Positions 20,654 through 30,674 of a stretch of 64,000 bases of DNA are shown here, piece after piece. Location of the stretch: NCBI GenBank assembly GCA_022846635.1, contig AP025685.1, positions 496,001-560,000 on the forward strand. The letters run 5' to 3'. Made by a program: the position numbers and the translations under genes. Position 1 is the stretch's first letter. Each line of letters begins with the position of its first letter. The DNA comes from Salmonella enterica subsp. enterica serovar Choleraesuis. GTDB lineage: Bacteria > Pseudomonadota > Gammaproteobacteria > Enterobacterales > Enterobacteriaceae. The notes beneath the pieces were generated by a model that was given only the letters and a program-made list of their open reading frames with translations, was not told the DNA's origin and searched no databases.

Positions 20654-21379
20654 TCAGAGTCTGAACTCTTCCCCAAGGTAGACGCGCTTAACTTGCTCAT
20701 CCTTGAGGATGTCGTCAGGCGTTCCGTTGGCGATCATCTTGCCCTGGTTAACGATGTAAGCGCGCTCACATACCGCCAACGTCTCGCGTACGTTATGGTC
20801 GGTAATCAGGACGCCGAGGCCGCTGTCACGCAGATGTTCGATGATACGCTTAATATCAATAACCGAAATGGGGTCAACGCCCGCAAATGGTTCATCCAGC
20901 AGGATGAATTTCGGGTTTGCCGCCAGCGCTCGGGCAATCTCTACGCGGCGTCGTTCACCACCAGATAACGACTGACCGATGCTGTCGCGCAGGTGTTCAA
21001 TATGGAACTCATCCAGAAGCTCGTTAGCACGATCTTCGCGCTGTTCATTGGTGAGATCGTCACGAATCTGCAAAACAGCCATCAGGTTGTCGTAAACGCT
21101 TAAGCGGCGAAAAATTGAAGCTTCCTGGGGTAAATAGCCAATACCACGGCGCGCCCTGGCATGCAGAGGAAGCAGGCTGATATCTTCGTCATCAATGATG
21201 ATGTTCCCGGCATCGCGAGGAACAATCCCAACGACCATATAGAAAGTCGTGGTTTTACCCGCCCCGTTAGGGCCAAGCAGACCGACAATTTCGCCTGATT
21301 TCACCGTCAGGCTGACATCCTCAACCACGCGACGGCCTTTGTAGGCCTTCGCAAGGTTTTTAGCAATTAATGTTGCCAT
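20654..21379 (-). CDS. lptB: LPS export ABC transporter ATPase LptB
   Basis: Cytoplasmic ATPase of LptB2FG, which extracts LPS from the inner membrane and drives it along the LptCAD bridge. It has 241 residues with Walker [10 protein letters not shown] (K42), signature [15 protein letters not shown], Walker [14 protein letters not shown] and the switch histidine in [10 protein letters not shown]. It starts [21 protein letters not shown]. It lies 6 bp after lptA in the yrbG-kdsD-kdsC-lptCAB run, as in E. coli. The LptF/G permeases are elsewhere. Confidence 0.97.
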   Translation of the reverse strand: MATLIAKNLAKAYKGRRVVEDVSLTVKSGEIVGLLGPNGAGKTTTFYMVVGIVPRDAGNIIIDDEDISLLPLHARARRGIGYLPQEASIFRRLSVYDNLMAVLQIRDDLTNEQREDRANELLDEFHIEHLRDSIGQSLSGGERRRVEIARALAANPKFILLDEPFAGVDPISVIDIKRIIEHLRDSGLGVLITDHNVRETLAVCERAYIVNQGKMIANGTPDDILKDEQVKRVYLGEEFRL

Positions 21380-21385
21380 AAGTGG

Positions 21386-21925
21386 TTATTTACTCTTCTG
21401 TTTGTTGCTTTTATCTTGCAGCTGCGAAGGTACCAGCACGGTAGTTACCCGCTTACCTTTCTCGCTGAAAGCCTGCATTTTTTGCTCTTTGACCAGATAG
21501 GTAATTTTATCGCCCTTGATGTTGCTATCGAGCTGCTCAAGGTAAGCATTACCGGTCAGAATGACGTAGTCATTTTGCAGTTCATAATGCATTTTGGAGG
21601 CATGGCCCTTCACCGGCTTGCCGCTATCCTGCATCTGATAGAAGGTTGCAGGATTGCCATAGCCATCGACGGTTTCCTTACCCTGTTCGCCATTTGGACG
21701 GGTCACCACCACCTTATCGGCGTTAATTTTGATAGTCCCCTGGGTGACTATCACGTTCCCGGTAAAGGTCGCGACGTTGCCCTGCATATCCAGCGACTGT
21801 TGGTCAGACTGAATATTGATAGGCTTATCGGTATCACCGGTCAGCGCCAGAGCTGGAAGGCTGGCCGCCAGTAAGGCGCTGGCCAGCAGAAGGTTAAGGC
21901 TGTGTTTGTTTGTTTTGAATTTCAT
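21386..21925 (-). CDS. lptA: LPS transport periplasmic protein LptA
   Basis: Periplasmic beta-jellyroll protein that polymerises into the bridge carrying LPS from LptC to LptD. It has 179 residues including a signal peptide of about 27 residues (MKFKTNKHSLNLLLASALLA, cleavage after ALA). The mature part has the OstA-fold repeats SDQQSLDMQGNVATFTGNV, IKINADKVVVTRP and NYVILTGNAYLEQ-like segments. The ATG at 21925 matches the family start, and the gene begins inside the 3' end of lptC with a 32-bp overlap. The C-terminal tail after LVPSQLQDK is shorter than in E. coli. Confidence 0.95.
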   Translation of the reverse strand: MKFKTNKHSLNLLLASALLAASLPALALTGDTDKPINIQSDQQSLDMQGNVATFTGNVIVTQGTIKINADKVVVTRPNGEQGKETVDGYGNPATFYQMQDSGKPVKGHASKMHYELQNDYVILTGNAYLEQLDSNIKGDKITYLVKEQKMQAFSEKGKRVTTVLVPSQLQDKSNKQKSK

Positions 21926-22469
21926 AAGACGATTTAACCTTATCAATCAGCCTGGCCGTTTTATCACGGAGATTACCGCGCATTTTCAGGCCGCTGGAAT
22001 TAAATGTGGAGCCATAAATAGTGACCAGATCTTCAGAGGAAACATCCTGAGTCACCAGGTTAACTACTGCATTGTCAGTGGTCATTTTTCGCAGCTGAGA
22101 ATCAGGCGTCAGTGCGTTAACTTCAACATGACCATAGAGGTAAAGCATCTGATCTTTAGTCAGTTTGGCGCGATCTGAACGGATAGCCCAGGCCGCAACC
22201 TTATTCTTATCATAAGAGGTCATTACTGGTTTGGTGAACCATGAAACGCCATCCGCTGAAAAGTACTCGGCGTGTTCAGCAATGAGCCGGTAATTTAGAT
22301 CGCCCTCCGGGCTGTAAACCACGGTATTGGAGTGCTCACTTTGATACGTTGGCGTTTTATCATCGATAGTTGGTTCGACTTTTTCGTCGCGATCGGCCAG
22401 ATTGATGCCGATTAACACCAGCACCGCTAGCAAAAGCACAAAGATAACCCAACGTCTGGTTTTACTCAT
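21894..22469 (-). CDS. lptC: LPS export protein LptC
   Basis: Bitopic inner-membrane protein that receives LPS from LptB2FG and hands it to LptA. It is 191 residues, with one N-terminal membrane helix (about 7-25, WVIFVLLLAVLVLIGINLA) and then a periplasmic OstA-like domain with YNPEGDLNYRL-like (here YSPEGDLNYRLIAEHAEYF) and VTQDVSSEDLVTIYGSTF. It overlaps kdsC by 4 bp at its start and lptA by 32 bp at its end, so the cluster is translated as a coupled unit. In E. coli a sigma-E promoter for lptAB lies inside this gene; I did not locate one with certainty. Confidence 0.95.
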   Translation of the reverse strand: MSKTRRWVIFVLLLAVLVLIGINLADRDEKVEPTIDDKTPTYQSEHSNTVVYSPEGDLNYRLIAEHAEYFSADGVSWFTKPVMTSYDKNKVAAWAIRSDRAKLTKDQMLYLYGHVEVNALTPDSQLRKMTTDNAVVNLVTQDVSSEDLVTIYGSTFNSSGLKMRGNLRDKTARLIDKVKSSYEIQNKQTQP

Positions 22470-23032
22470 ATTGATTGCCCTTTGGCCTCATCCAGCCGAT
22501 CCTGCGCTAATAAAATCAGATCGCAAACTTCGCGCACTGCGCCGCGTCCGCCTGCGATACGAGTAACGTAATCCGCGCGCGGGATTAATAGCGGATGGGC
22601 ATCGGCAACGGCAACGCCCAGATTAACTTTGGCCATCACCGGCCAGTCAATCAAATCATCGCCTACGTAGGCTGCATCTTCAGGGGATAGTGACAGTTTA
22701 TCTAACAGGTCCCGGAAGGCCAGAAGCTTGTCAGACTGACCCTGATACAGATGCGTTATGCCAAGAGTCGCGCAGCGGTCTTCCAGTAGTTTAGCCTGGC
22801 GACCAGTGATAATGGCGACCTCAATGCCCGCGTTAAGCAGGCAACGGATGCCATAACCATCACGGACATTAAATGCTTTTAGCTCTTCGCCCTGATTACC
22901 CATATAAATCAGGCCATCTGACATAACGCCGTCGACGTCAAGAATCAGCAGTTTTACCTGACGGGCGGCAGACATCACGGCCGTGCTAACCGGGCCGTAG
23001 CAAGTTTCAACCGTCTGCTGTGAATGGTTCAT
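22466..23032 (-). CDS. kdsC: 3-deoxy-D-manno-octulosonate 8-phosphate phosphatase
   Basis: HAD-family phosphatase that frees Kdo from Kdo-8-phosphate, the third step of Kdo synthesis for LPS inner core. It has 188 residues, with HAD motif I LLILDVDGVMSDG, motif II AIITGRQAKLLEDR, the lysine in QGQSDKLLAFRDLL and motif IV YVGDDLIDWPVM. The Mg2+-binding aspartates are all present. It lies 15 bp after kdsD and overlaps lptC by 4 bp. Its neighbours make and export LPS, so the pathway assignment is firm. Confidence 0.96.
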   Translation of the reverse strand: MNHSQQTVETCYGPVSTAVMSAARQVKLLILDVDGVMSDGLIYMGNQGEELKAFNVRDGYGIRCLLNAGIEVAIITGRQAKLLEDRCATLGITHLYQGQSDKLLAFRDLLDKLSLSPEDAAYVGDDLIDWPVMAKVNLGVAVADAHPLLIPRADYVTRIAGGRGAVREVCDLILLAQDRLDEAKGQSI

Positions 23033-23047
23033 GCAATGCGTTCCTCT

Positions 23048-24034
23048 TTACACTACGCCAGCGCGTAACAGGTCATGCATATGCAGTACCCCTAACAGCT
23101 GATCCCCATCTGCGACCAGTACTGAGGTGATATGGCGTGATTGCATCAGGTTCAATGCTTCCACAGCCAGAATTTCCGGGCGGACGCGGACGCCACCGCG
23201 GGTCATCACATCGGCAATCATCAGATCGTTAAGATTGGTCCCGGCATCAAAGATCCGGCGCAGGTCACCATCGGTAAAAATACCTTCGATCTTCATAAGA
23301 TCGTCGCAGATTACGGTCATGCCCAGGTTTTTACGGGTGATTTCCAGCAGTGCATCGCGCAGAGTGGCGCTTTTACTGACATGAGGAATTTCATCACCAC
23401 TGTGCATGATATCGCATACGCGCAGCAACAGCTTACGGCCCAGAGCACCGCCTGGATGCGAAAGGGCGAAATCTTCGGCGGTAAATCCGCGGGCTTTCAG
23501 CAGAGCCACCGCCAGGGCATCGCCCATGACCAGAGTTGCGGTAGTGCTGGTAGTTGGCGCCAGGCCGAGAGGGCAGGCCTCCTGAGGGACTTTAATGCAC
23601 AGATGAATGTCAGCGGCGCGTCCCATAGAGCTATCCGGATTTGCTGTCATGCAAATAAGCGTGACCTGCAGTCGTTTTAAAACCGGGATCAAAGCCAGGA
23701 TTTCGCTGGACTCACCGGAGTTAGAGATGGCGATCACCACGTCTTGCTGGCTGACCATCCCTAAATCACCGTGGCTGGCTTCACCTGGGTGTACAAAGAA
23801 TGAAGGGGTACCGGTACTGGCAAACGTTGCCGCCATTTTGCGACCGATATGGCCCGATTTTCCCATGCCCATAACGACAACTTTGCCGTTGCAGTAAAAC
23901 AGCTGCTCGCAGGCGCGGGTAAAATCCCCATTGATGTATTGATCGAGCTGCGAAAGCCCTTCGCGTTCGACGGCGAGTACTTCCTTGCCGGCCTGCTCGA
24001 AATTGAATCCCGACGGTAAATCTATCTGCGACAT
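23048..24034 (-). CDS. kdsD: D-arabinose 5-phosphate isomerase KdsD
   Basis: Converts ribulose-5-phosphate to arabinose-5-phosphate, the committed precursor of Kdo. It has 328 residues: an N-terminal SIS domain (GMGKSGHIGRKMAATFASTGTPSFFVHPGEASHGDLGM, in parts, about 45-180) and two C-terminal CBS domains. The start at 24034 (MSQIDLPSGFNFEQAGKEV) matches the E. coli length; an in-frame ATG 69 bp upstream would fall inside yrbG. It lies 13 bp after yrbG and 15 bp before kdsC. Catalytic Lys, Glu and His of the SIS fold appear intact. Confidence 0.95.
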   Translation of the reverse strand: MSQIDLPSGFNFEQAGKEVLAVEREGLSQLDQYINGDFTRACEQLFYCNGKVVVMGMGKSGHIGRKMAATFASTGTPSFFVHPGEASHGDLGMVSQQDVVIAISNSGESSEILALIPVLKRLQVTLICMTANPDSSMGRAADIHLCIKVPQEACPLGLAPTTSTTATLVMGDALAVALLKARGFTAEDFALSHPGGALGRKLLLRVCDIMHSGDEIPHVSKSATLRDALLEITRKNLGMTVICDDLMKIEGIFTDGDLRRIFDAGTNLNDLMIADVMTRGGVRVRPEILAVEALNLMQSRHITSVLVADGDQLLGVLHMHDLLRAGVV

Positions 24035-24047
24035 AGTTATTTCCAAT

Positions 24048-25022
24048 TCAGACAAAGATTGTCGGCGTGATAAACAACGCCAGCATCCAAAGAATGAAAC
24101 CACTTAATAAGCTGCTGCCGACCCGACGGCCAATGCAGCGAGGGCGTCGCCAGCACAGCAGGGCGAACATAACGCTCACCGCTAGCATCACCCAATAATC
24201 GTTACTCATTACCTGTTTATCCAGGGAGCCGGGCGCTAAAACCGCCGCGATTCCGGGCACTAAAGTCAGGTTAAAAATATTGGCTCCAATGATATTACCG
24301 ATAGCGATATCATCTTCGCCTTTACGCGCCCCGGCGACTGCAGTCGCCAGCTCCGGCAGACTGGTGCCGATGGCAATAGCGCTTAGCCCCATAATTCTGT
24401 CGCTCAATCCCAGCGCATTGCTCACTGCGGCAACGTTATCCAACACCATATGGGTGGCAATTGGCATAATGATTATAGCCAGTCCCAGCCACAAAAAGGC
24501 GGCGGGTAAACTGCCATCACAAGGCAATTCAGCGACTTGTTCGCGCGTGAGTGTATCATCATTCCGCCCATCAGCGCGGCGCGCGATGCTGACCATATAC
24601 CATAAATAAGCCACGACCATTGCCAGCATCATGATTCCGTCCTGGCGGCTTAGCTCGCCGTCGAACAATAAGAAGCCGGCGCTGGCGCTGACCAGCAACA
24701 TTAGCGGTAATTCGCGGCGCAGAATATCGGAATGTACGGTAAAAGGGTGTAAAACCGCCGTAAGGCCAACAATTAATAAAATATTGACTATATTGGAACC
24801 GAGCGCCGTGCCCACGGCGAGGTTAAGCTGACCGTGTAATGCACCGGTAACAGACAGAATTAGTTCTGGTAATGAAGTCCCTAAGCTGACCACCGTCATT
24901 CCTATTACTAACGGGGCTATCCCCAGACTGCGGCATAGCACGGCGCTGGCATAGACCAGTCGGTCCGCGCCATAGGCGACCAAAAATAAACCGATGATCA
25001 ACAGGGCCGTAGCCAAAAGCAT
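24048..25022 (-). CDS. yrbG: YrbG, calcium/sodium antiporter family protein
   Basis: A 324-residue inner-membrane protein of the Ca2+/cation antiporter (CaCA) family with about ten membrane segments in two inverted halves. The alpha repeats are visible: VVSLGTSLPELILSVTGAL with GTALGSNIVNILLIVGL, and IAIGTSLPELATAVAGA with IGNIIGANIFNLTLVPG. In E. coli Ca2+ transport has not been clearly shown, so the physiological ion is uncertain. It is first in the yrbG-kdsD-kdsC-lptCAB run and divergent from mlaF across a 235-bp gap. Confidence 0.92.
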   Translation of the reverse strand: MLLATALLIIGLFLVAYGADRLVYASAVLCRSLGIAPLVIGMTVVSLGTSLPELILSVTGALHGQLNLAVGTALGSNIVNILLIVGLTAVLHPFTVHSDILRRELPLMLLVSASAGFLLFDGELSRQDGIMMLAMVVAYLWYMVSIARRADGRNDDTLTREQVAELPCDGSLPAAFLWLGLAIIIMPIATHMVLDNVAAVSNALGLSDRIMGLSAIAIGTSLPELATAVAGARKGEDDIAIGNIIGANIFNLTLVPGIAAVLAPGSLDKQVMSNDYWVMLAVSVMFALLCWRRPRCIGRRVGSSLLSGFILWMLALFITPTIFV

Positions 25023-25257
25023 GCAGGATCCTTCAGTCAGATATAATCGCCGCTCCGTTGGCTAGATCCTCGGGCGCGCATAGAATTCTGTGTAAGTAGA
25101 AAAAGATACAGGGTGTTAATTCTGACTTTATGGAATCGAAAAGTAAAACAAATGCCAGCTTTCGTTAACCGATGCAGGTATGATTCTGTGAAAATGCTGG
25201 GTTTATGATGCGCCTTTGCGCCATGCTTAAACGTTGTTCTCTGGGAAGGATGTGTGA

Positions 25258-26070
25258 ATGAGCCAGACGCAAGCCAATTTGGTTGATGTCAAAGGCGTTA
25301 GTTTTTCCCGCGGCGATCGGCTTATCTTCGACGATATTTCGCTGACCGTACCGCTTGGGAAGATTACGGCCATAATGGGGCCATCGGGGATCGGTAAAAC
25401 CACCTTGTTGCGGCTTATCGGTGGCCAGATAGCGCCAACAAAAGGTGAAATTCTGTTTGACGGCGAGAATGTCCCGAAAATGTCTCGCTCCCGTCTGTAC
25501 GATGTGCGTAAGCGTATGAGCATGTTGTTTCAGTCTGGCGCACTGTTCACCGATATGAATGTGTTTGAGAACGTAGCTTACCCGCTGCGTGAGCATACCT
25601 GCCTGCCGCCTGAGCTGTTGCGCACCACCGTGCTGATGAAGCTCGAAGCAGTAGGGCTGCGCGGTGCTGCGAAACTTATGCCTTCTGAGCTTTCAGGCGG
25701 CATGGCGCGGCGTGTAGCCCTGGCCCGTTCAATTGCTCTGGAACCCGATCTCATCATGTTTGATGAGCCGTTCGTAGGTCAGGATCCAATAACCATGGGC
25801 GTTCTGGTTAAGCTGATTTCTGAACTAAACAGTTCACTGGGCGTAACCTGTATTGTGGTCTCGCACGATGTGCCTGAAGTGCTGAGTATTGCTGATTACG
25901 CCTATATCGTTGCCGACCGTCAGGTTATCGCTCACGGTGCGGCGCAGGAGCTACAACATAATTCTGACCCACGCGTCCGTCAGTTCCTTGATGGCATGGC
26001 CGATGGCCCGGTGCCGTTCCGTTATCCCGCAGGCGATTATCAACAAGATTTGCTAGGTACTGGGAGCTAA
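25258..26070 (+). CDS. mlaF: Phospholipid ABC transporter ATPase MlaF
   Basis: ATPase of the MlaFEDB complex that maintains outer-membrane lipid asymmetry by moving phospholipids between membranes. It has 270 residues: Walker A GPSGIGKTT (K47), signature LSGGMARRVALARSI, Walker B LIMFDEPFVGQDP and switch VVSHDVPE. The extended C-terminal tail that wraps onto MlaB in the partner protomer is present (about 245-270). It starts MSQTQANLVDVKGVSFSRGD, 6 bp before mlaE. It opens the mlaFEDCB operon, divergent from yrbG; the promoter is not clear. Confidence 0.96.
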   Translation: MSQTQANLVDVKGVSFSRGDRLIFDDISLTVPLGKITAIMGPSGIGKTTLLRLIGGQIAPTKGEILFDGENVPKMSRSRLYDVRKRMSMLFQSGALFTDMNVFENVAYPLREHTCLPPELLRTTVLMKLEAVGLRGAAKLMPSELSGGMARRVALARSIALEPDLIMFDEPFVGQDPITMGVLVKLISELNSSLGVTCIVVSHDVPEVLSIADYAYIVADRQVIAHGAAQELQHNSDPRVRQFLDGMADGPVPFRYPAGDYQQDLLGTGS

Positions 26071-26076
26071 TTACTC

Positions 26077-26859
26077 ATGATTGTTACCCTACTGGCCGGT
26101 CTGGGGAAGCGCGGCATCAAAACCTGTGCATCCTTCGGACGAGCCGGGTTAATGCTATTTAATGCGCTGGTTGGAAAGCCAGAGTTTCGCAAGCATGCAC
26201 CGCTTTTGGTGCGCCAGCTATACAACGTCGGCGTTTTGTCGATGGTGATTATTCTGGTCTCAGGTTTGTTCATTGGGATGGTGCTGGGTTTGCAAGGCTA
26301 CCTGGTGCTTACTACCTATGGCTCGGAAAGCAGTCTCGGCATGCTGGTTGCGCTTTCGCTGTTGCGTGAGCTGGGGCCGGTAGTTTCAGCATTACTGTTT
26401 GCCGGGCGCGCAGGGTCTGCTCTTACGGCAGAGATTGGCCTGATGAAAGCGACAGAGCAGCTGTCCAGCCTCGAGATGATGGCCGTGGATCCGCTGCGCC
26501 GGGTTATTTCTCCGCGCTTTTGGGCCGGGATTATCTCTCTGCCTCTGCTGTCGCTGATCTTTGTAGCTGTCGGCATCTGGGGCGGCGCGCTGGTTGGTGT
26601 GACCTGGAAGGGCATCGATAGTGGCTTCTTCTGGTCTGCCATGCAGAGCGCTGTTGATTGGCGTATGGATCTGGTCAACTGTGTTATTAAGAGTGTGGTG
26701 TTTGCGGTGACCGTCACCTGGATTGCGTTATTTAACGGCTACGACGCGATCCCGACTTCAGCCGGGATTAGCCGGGCAACTACACGTACCGTTGTGCACG
26801 CATCACTGGCCGTTCTTGGCCTGGATTTTGTGCTTACTGCATTGATGTTTGGGAATTAA
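26077..26859 (+). CDS. mlaE: Phospholipid ABC transporter permease MlaE
   Basis: Integral permease of MlaFEDB, 260 residues and about five membrane helices after an amphipathic N-terminal helix. Recognisable family segments are [61 protein letters not shown] and [19 protein letters not shown] (each taken in short runs). The N-terminal ten residues differ from E. coli, but the rest is highly conserved. It lies between mlaF (6-bp gap) and mlaD (4-bp gap). Confidence 0.95.
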   Translation: MIVTLLAGLGKRGIKTCASFGRAGLMLFNALVGKPEFRKHAPLLVRQLYNVGVLSMVIILVSGLFIGMVLGLQGYLVLTTYGSESSLGMLVALSLLRELGPVVSALLFAGRAGSALTAEIGLMKATEQLSSLEMMAVDPLRRVISPRFWAGIISLPLLSLIFVAVGIWGGALVGVTWKGIDSGFFWSAMQSAVDWRMDLVNCVIKSVVFAVTVTWIALFNGYDAIPTSAGISRATTRTVVHASLAVLGLDFVLTALMFGN

Positions 26860-26863
26860 GTTC

Positions 26864-27412
26864 ATGCAAACCAAGAAAACTGAAATCTGGGTCGGCGTAT
26901 TTGTTCTGATTGCGCTGATTGCGGTCATCTTCCTGTGTCTGAAGGTGGCAAATGTTACCTCTATGCGCAGCGAGGCTACTTATCGCCTTTACGCTACCTT
27001 CGACAATATCGGTGGTCTGAAATCCGGTTCTCCGATTCGTATCGGTGGGGTGACGATTGGCCGGGTAAGTGAAATTTCTCTGGATGAGAAAAAGTATCTG
27101 CCGCGCGTAGCAATGGATATTGATGAGCGCTATAACCACATCCCTAACACCAGCTCTCTGGCGGTACGTACCTCCGGATTACTGGGGGAACAGTATCTGG
27201 CTTTGAACGTAGGCTTTGATGACCCAGAGCTTGGAACATCTATCCTTAAAGAAGGTGACACCATTCAGGACACCAAATCGGCCATGGTGCTTGAGGATCT
27301 GATAGGTCAGTTCCTCTACAAGAGCAACGATAGTAAAGGTAACGGAGATACTGAGGGAGGCCAATCTCAGGCTTCCTCTCCAGCAGCCCCGGCACCTGGC
27401 ACTGCCAATTAA
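26864..27412 (+). CDS. mlaD: MCE-domain lipid-binding protein MlaD
   Basis: MlaD forms a hexameric ring in the inner membrane with a hydrophobic pore through which lipids pass between MlaE and MlaC. It has 182 residues: one N-terminal membrane helix (about 8-28, WVGVFVLIALIAVIFLCLKV), an MCE domain (about 40-115, FDNIGGLKSGSPIRIGGV) and a low-complexity C-terminal tail rich in S, A and P. The ATG at 26864 (MQTKKTEIW) fits the family; the in-frame ATG at 26849 overlaps mlaE. It is followed by mlaC after 24 bp. Confidence 0.95.
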   Translation: MQTKKTEIWVGVFVLIALIAVIFLCLKVANVTSMRSEATYRLYATFDNIGGLKSGSPIRIGGVTIGRVSEISLDEKKYLPRVAMDIDERYNHIPNTSSLAVRTSGLLGEQYLALNVGFDDPELGTSILKEGDTIQDTKSAMVLEDLIGQFLYKSNDSKGNGDTEGGQSQASSPAAPAPGTAN

Positions 27413-27436
27413 TACAGGTATTCAGGAGAATCAGTT

Positions 27437-28066
27437 ATGTTAAAACGTATTTTGATGGTAGCGATGCTGATTGTTGCACCGCTGGCTGTGGCGGCGGATC
27501 AATCCAATCCGTACACGCTGATGAACGAAGCGGCGCAAAAAACCTTTAACCGCCTCAAAACTGAGCAGCCGCAGATTCGCCAGAACCCAAATTATCTGCG
27601 CCAGGTTGTTGATCAGGAACTGTTGCCATACGTACAGATTAAATACGCCGGCGCTTTGGTGTTGGGGCGTTACTATCGCGATGCTACTCCGGCACAGCGT
27701 GAAGCCTACTTTGTCGCGTTTCGTGAGTATCTGAAACAGGCTTACGGTCAGGCGCTGGCAATGTATCACGGCCAGACTTATCAGGTTGCTCCAGAGCAGC
27801 CTATTGGCAACTCGGATATCGTTTCTATTCGCGTAACCATTACCGATCCAAATGGTCGTCCTCCGGTTCGTCTGGATTTCCAGTGGCGTAAAAACAGCCA
27901 GACTGGTAACTGGCAGGCTTACGACATGATTGCCGAAGGCATCAGTATGATTACGACCAAACAGAACGAGTGGAGCGATCTGCTGCGTACTAAAGGGATC
28001 GATGGTCTGACTGCTCGCCTGAAAGAGCTTTCCGCTCAGCCAATCACGCTGGATGAGAAAAAATAA
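27437..28066 (+). CDS. mlaC: Periplasmic phospholipid-binding protein MlaC
   Basis: Soluble carrier that shuttles phospholipids between MlaA-porin at the outer membrane and MlaFEDB at the inner membrane. It has 209 residues with a signal peptide of about 20 residues ([20 protein letters not shown]). The mature domain holds [35 protein letters not shown] and the C-terminal [19 protein letters not shown]. An AGGAG Shine-Dalgarno precedes the start. The stop overlaps the mlaB start by one base (TAATG). Confidence 0.95.
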   Translation: MLKRILMVAMLIVAPLAVAADQSNPYTLMNEAAQKTFNRLKTEQPQIRQNPNYLRQVVDQELLPYVQIKYAGALVLGRYYRDATPAQREAYFVAFREYLKQAYGQALAMYHGQTYQVAPEQPIGNSDIVSIRVTITDPNGRPPVRLDFQWRKNSQTGNWQAYDMIAEGISMITTKQNEWSDLLRTKGIDGLTARLKELSAQPITLDEKK

Positions 28067-28371
28067 TGGTCGAAACACTGCATTGGGATTTGCGTGACGG
28101 TACGCTGTTCCTGACCGGTGAGCTGGATAATAACGCGCTGTGCCGTATCTGGGCGGTGCGTGATGAGCTGACCACTCAGCTTTCAAAGATAGATCTTTCT
28201 GGCCTCAGCCGGGTTGATACCGGCGGGCTGGCGCTGTTGCTCCATTTCGTAGCACTGGTCAAAGAACATCGCGGAGAGCTGCCGGTATTTAGCGGTGTTA
28301 GTGAAAATCTGCGTACTCTGGCTAAGCTTTATAATCTGCACGACACGGATTTAGCCCGCGTGTTGAGCTAA
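28066..28371 (+). CDS. mlaB: STAS-domain protein MlaB
   Basis: Cytoplasmic STAS-domain subunit that binds MlaF and supports its assembly and ATPase activity. It is 101 residues, a few more than the E. coli protein, and the least conserved gene of the operon. The diagnostic STAS loop is intact: IDLSGLSRVDTGGLALLLHF, with the Thr of DTGG at the MlaF contact. It starts one base into the mlaC stop, implying coupled translation, and is followed by the operon terminator at 28393-28427. Confidence 0.93.
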   Translation: MVETLHWDLRDGTLFLTGELDNNALCRIWAVRDELTTQLSKIDLSGLSRVDTGGLALLLHFVALVKEHRGELPVFSGVSENLRTLAKLYNLHDTDLARVLS

Positions 28372-28392
28372 GAAATTCAGCAAGTTAGTTTC

Positions 28393-28427
28393 AAAGCCCT
28401 GGTGCCGTTTGTACCGGGGCTTTTTTT
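28393..28427 (+). terminator. Rho-independent terminator of mlaFEDCB
   Basis: AAAGCCCTGGT and ACCGGGGCTTT arms (about ten pairs, one mismatch) followed by seven T, 22 bp after mlaB. Confidence 0.88.
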
Positions 28428-28497
28428 GTTAGTTTATACCAATCTAACTTTGCTCTAAGATGTGGGGCTTCTTTCACTGACGAGCCGATGCTATCCC

Positions 28498-28752
28498 ATG
28501 GAAAATAATGAAATTCAGACCGTGCTAATGAACGCACTGCCCCTTCAGGAAGTCCACGTTACTGGCGATGGCAGCCATTTTCAGGTGATTGCCGTGGGCG
28601 AGTTGTTTGCCGATTTAAGTCGGGTGAAAAAACAGCAGGCGATTTATGCTCCGCTGATGGAGTACCTTGCGGATAACCGTATTCACGCGCTGTCTATTAA
28701 GGCTTATACCCCACAGGAGTGGGCGCGCGATCGTAAACTTAATGGTTTTTGA
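28498..28752 (+). CDS. ibaG: BolA family iron metabolism protein IbaG
   Basis: A small BolA-family protein (84 residues) that in E. coli binds monothiol glutaredoxin GrxD through a [2Fe-2S] cluster and is acid-inducible. It starts [21 protein letters not shown]. Core BolA features are present: [15 protein letters not shown], the conserved histidine in HFQV and the C-terminal [18 protein letters not shown]. The ATG at 28498 matches the family; an in-frame ATG at 28462 adds 12 non-conserved residues. It lies 51 bp before murA, with which it is probably co-transcribed. Confidence 0.94.
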   Translation: MENNEIQTVLMNALPLQEVHVTGDGSHFQVIAVGELFADLSRVKKQQAIYAPLMEYLADNRIHALSIKAYTPQEWARDRKLNGF

Positions 28753-28803
28753 GCGACGGGTTAGCCGGTCGCTGTCAACGTTGATTATTTAGAGAGCAGT
28801 TAA

Positions 28804-30063
<1,260 letters not shown>

Positions 30064-30083
30064 CGCGGCGTTCTGATTGAAAT

Positions 30084-30127
30084 AAACCGGCTCTTGTAGC
30101 CGGTTTTTTATATCAAAAAACCGGCTA
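30084..30127. terminator. murA terminator with a nested second inverted repeat
   Basis: AAACCGGCT (30084-30092) pairs with AGCCGGTTT (30098-30106) and is followed by T, forming a plus-strand terminator 20 bp after murA. The middle arm, extended to 13 bp, also pairs perfectly with 30115-30127 around a 5-nt loop. Three copies of the CCGGCT half therefore allow alternative hairpins. Read on the minus strand it may stop sfsB transcription. Confidence 0.8.
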
Positions 30128-30191
30128 ACCAGCGTGGCGCTACTTCGTCATGAGTAAATACAAAGCTGTAACTTTTTGAAGTCAGAAAGCT

Positions 30192-30470
30192 CTAGTTATT
30201 TCTGTTACACCCCTGACGTATCAGGTTTTTGCGGTCGATGAACTCATGAGTCTCGGGATCGTGATAGCGAGAAGGCCAGATGACCCACGGCTCAATGTCC
30301 AGTGCCTGGGCAATCAGATATTCGCCTTTTGGCCACGGACGAATGAGAGCATTAGCGAGGGTTGATGAGCTCAGTCCTGCCTGACGCGATACTGCAGCCA
30401 GTGAGGTGCCGCGTTTACGCAGAGCGGCAATAATATCGGCAGAGTGCCAGTCTATATATTTCTGTTCCAT
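30192..30470 (-). CDS. sfsB: SfsB (Nlp), Ner-like DNA-binding regulator
   Basis: A 92-residue helix-turn-helix protein of the Ner/SfsB family, related to the phage Mu Ner repressor. In E. coli it affects maltose-gene expression when overproduced. The HTH lies at about 21-45 (GTSLAAVSRQAGLSSSTLANAL), followed by PWPKGEYLIAQALDIEPWVIWPSRY. The length equals E. coli SfsB, and the first 60 residues are well conserved while the C terminus differs. A perfect inverted repeat at 30550-30572, in the upstream promoter region, could be its own operator. It converges with murA. Confidence 0.92.
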   Translation of the reverse strand: MEQKYIDWHSADIIAALRKRGTSLAAVSRQAGLSSSTLANALIRPWPKGEYLIAQALDIEPWVIWPSRYHDPETHEFIDRKNLIRQGCNRNN

Positions 30471-30549
30471 TGCGTTATTCCATCATCCTGTTGTGCACAT
30501 ACCCAACGCGCTACGTCGATGGGTTACTGGAGCTTTTATAACATATAAG

Positions 30550-30572
30550 AATTTATTGGTTTCCAATAAATT
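30550..30572. repeat. Perfect 10-bp inverted repeat upstream of sfsB, putative operator
   Basis: AATTTATTGG (30550-30559) and CCAATAAATT (30563-30572) with a 3-bp spacer, about 80 bp upstream of the sfsB start. On the minus strand a TTATAA (30536-30541) lies just downstream, so the repeat overlaps the expected -35 region. A further TTCCAA follows one helical turn away (30571-30576). Operator function is inferred. Confidence 0.7.
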
Positions 30573-30674
30573 CCAAAAATAGTTTATAAATGCGAGAGGC
30601 TGCACAATCGCAATGTTGTGTTTCACTAGAAGGGGATAGGGAGAAAATTCCGCGCCGTCTGACGCGGAAATAGA

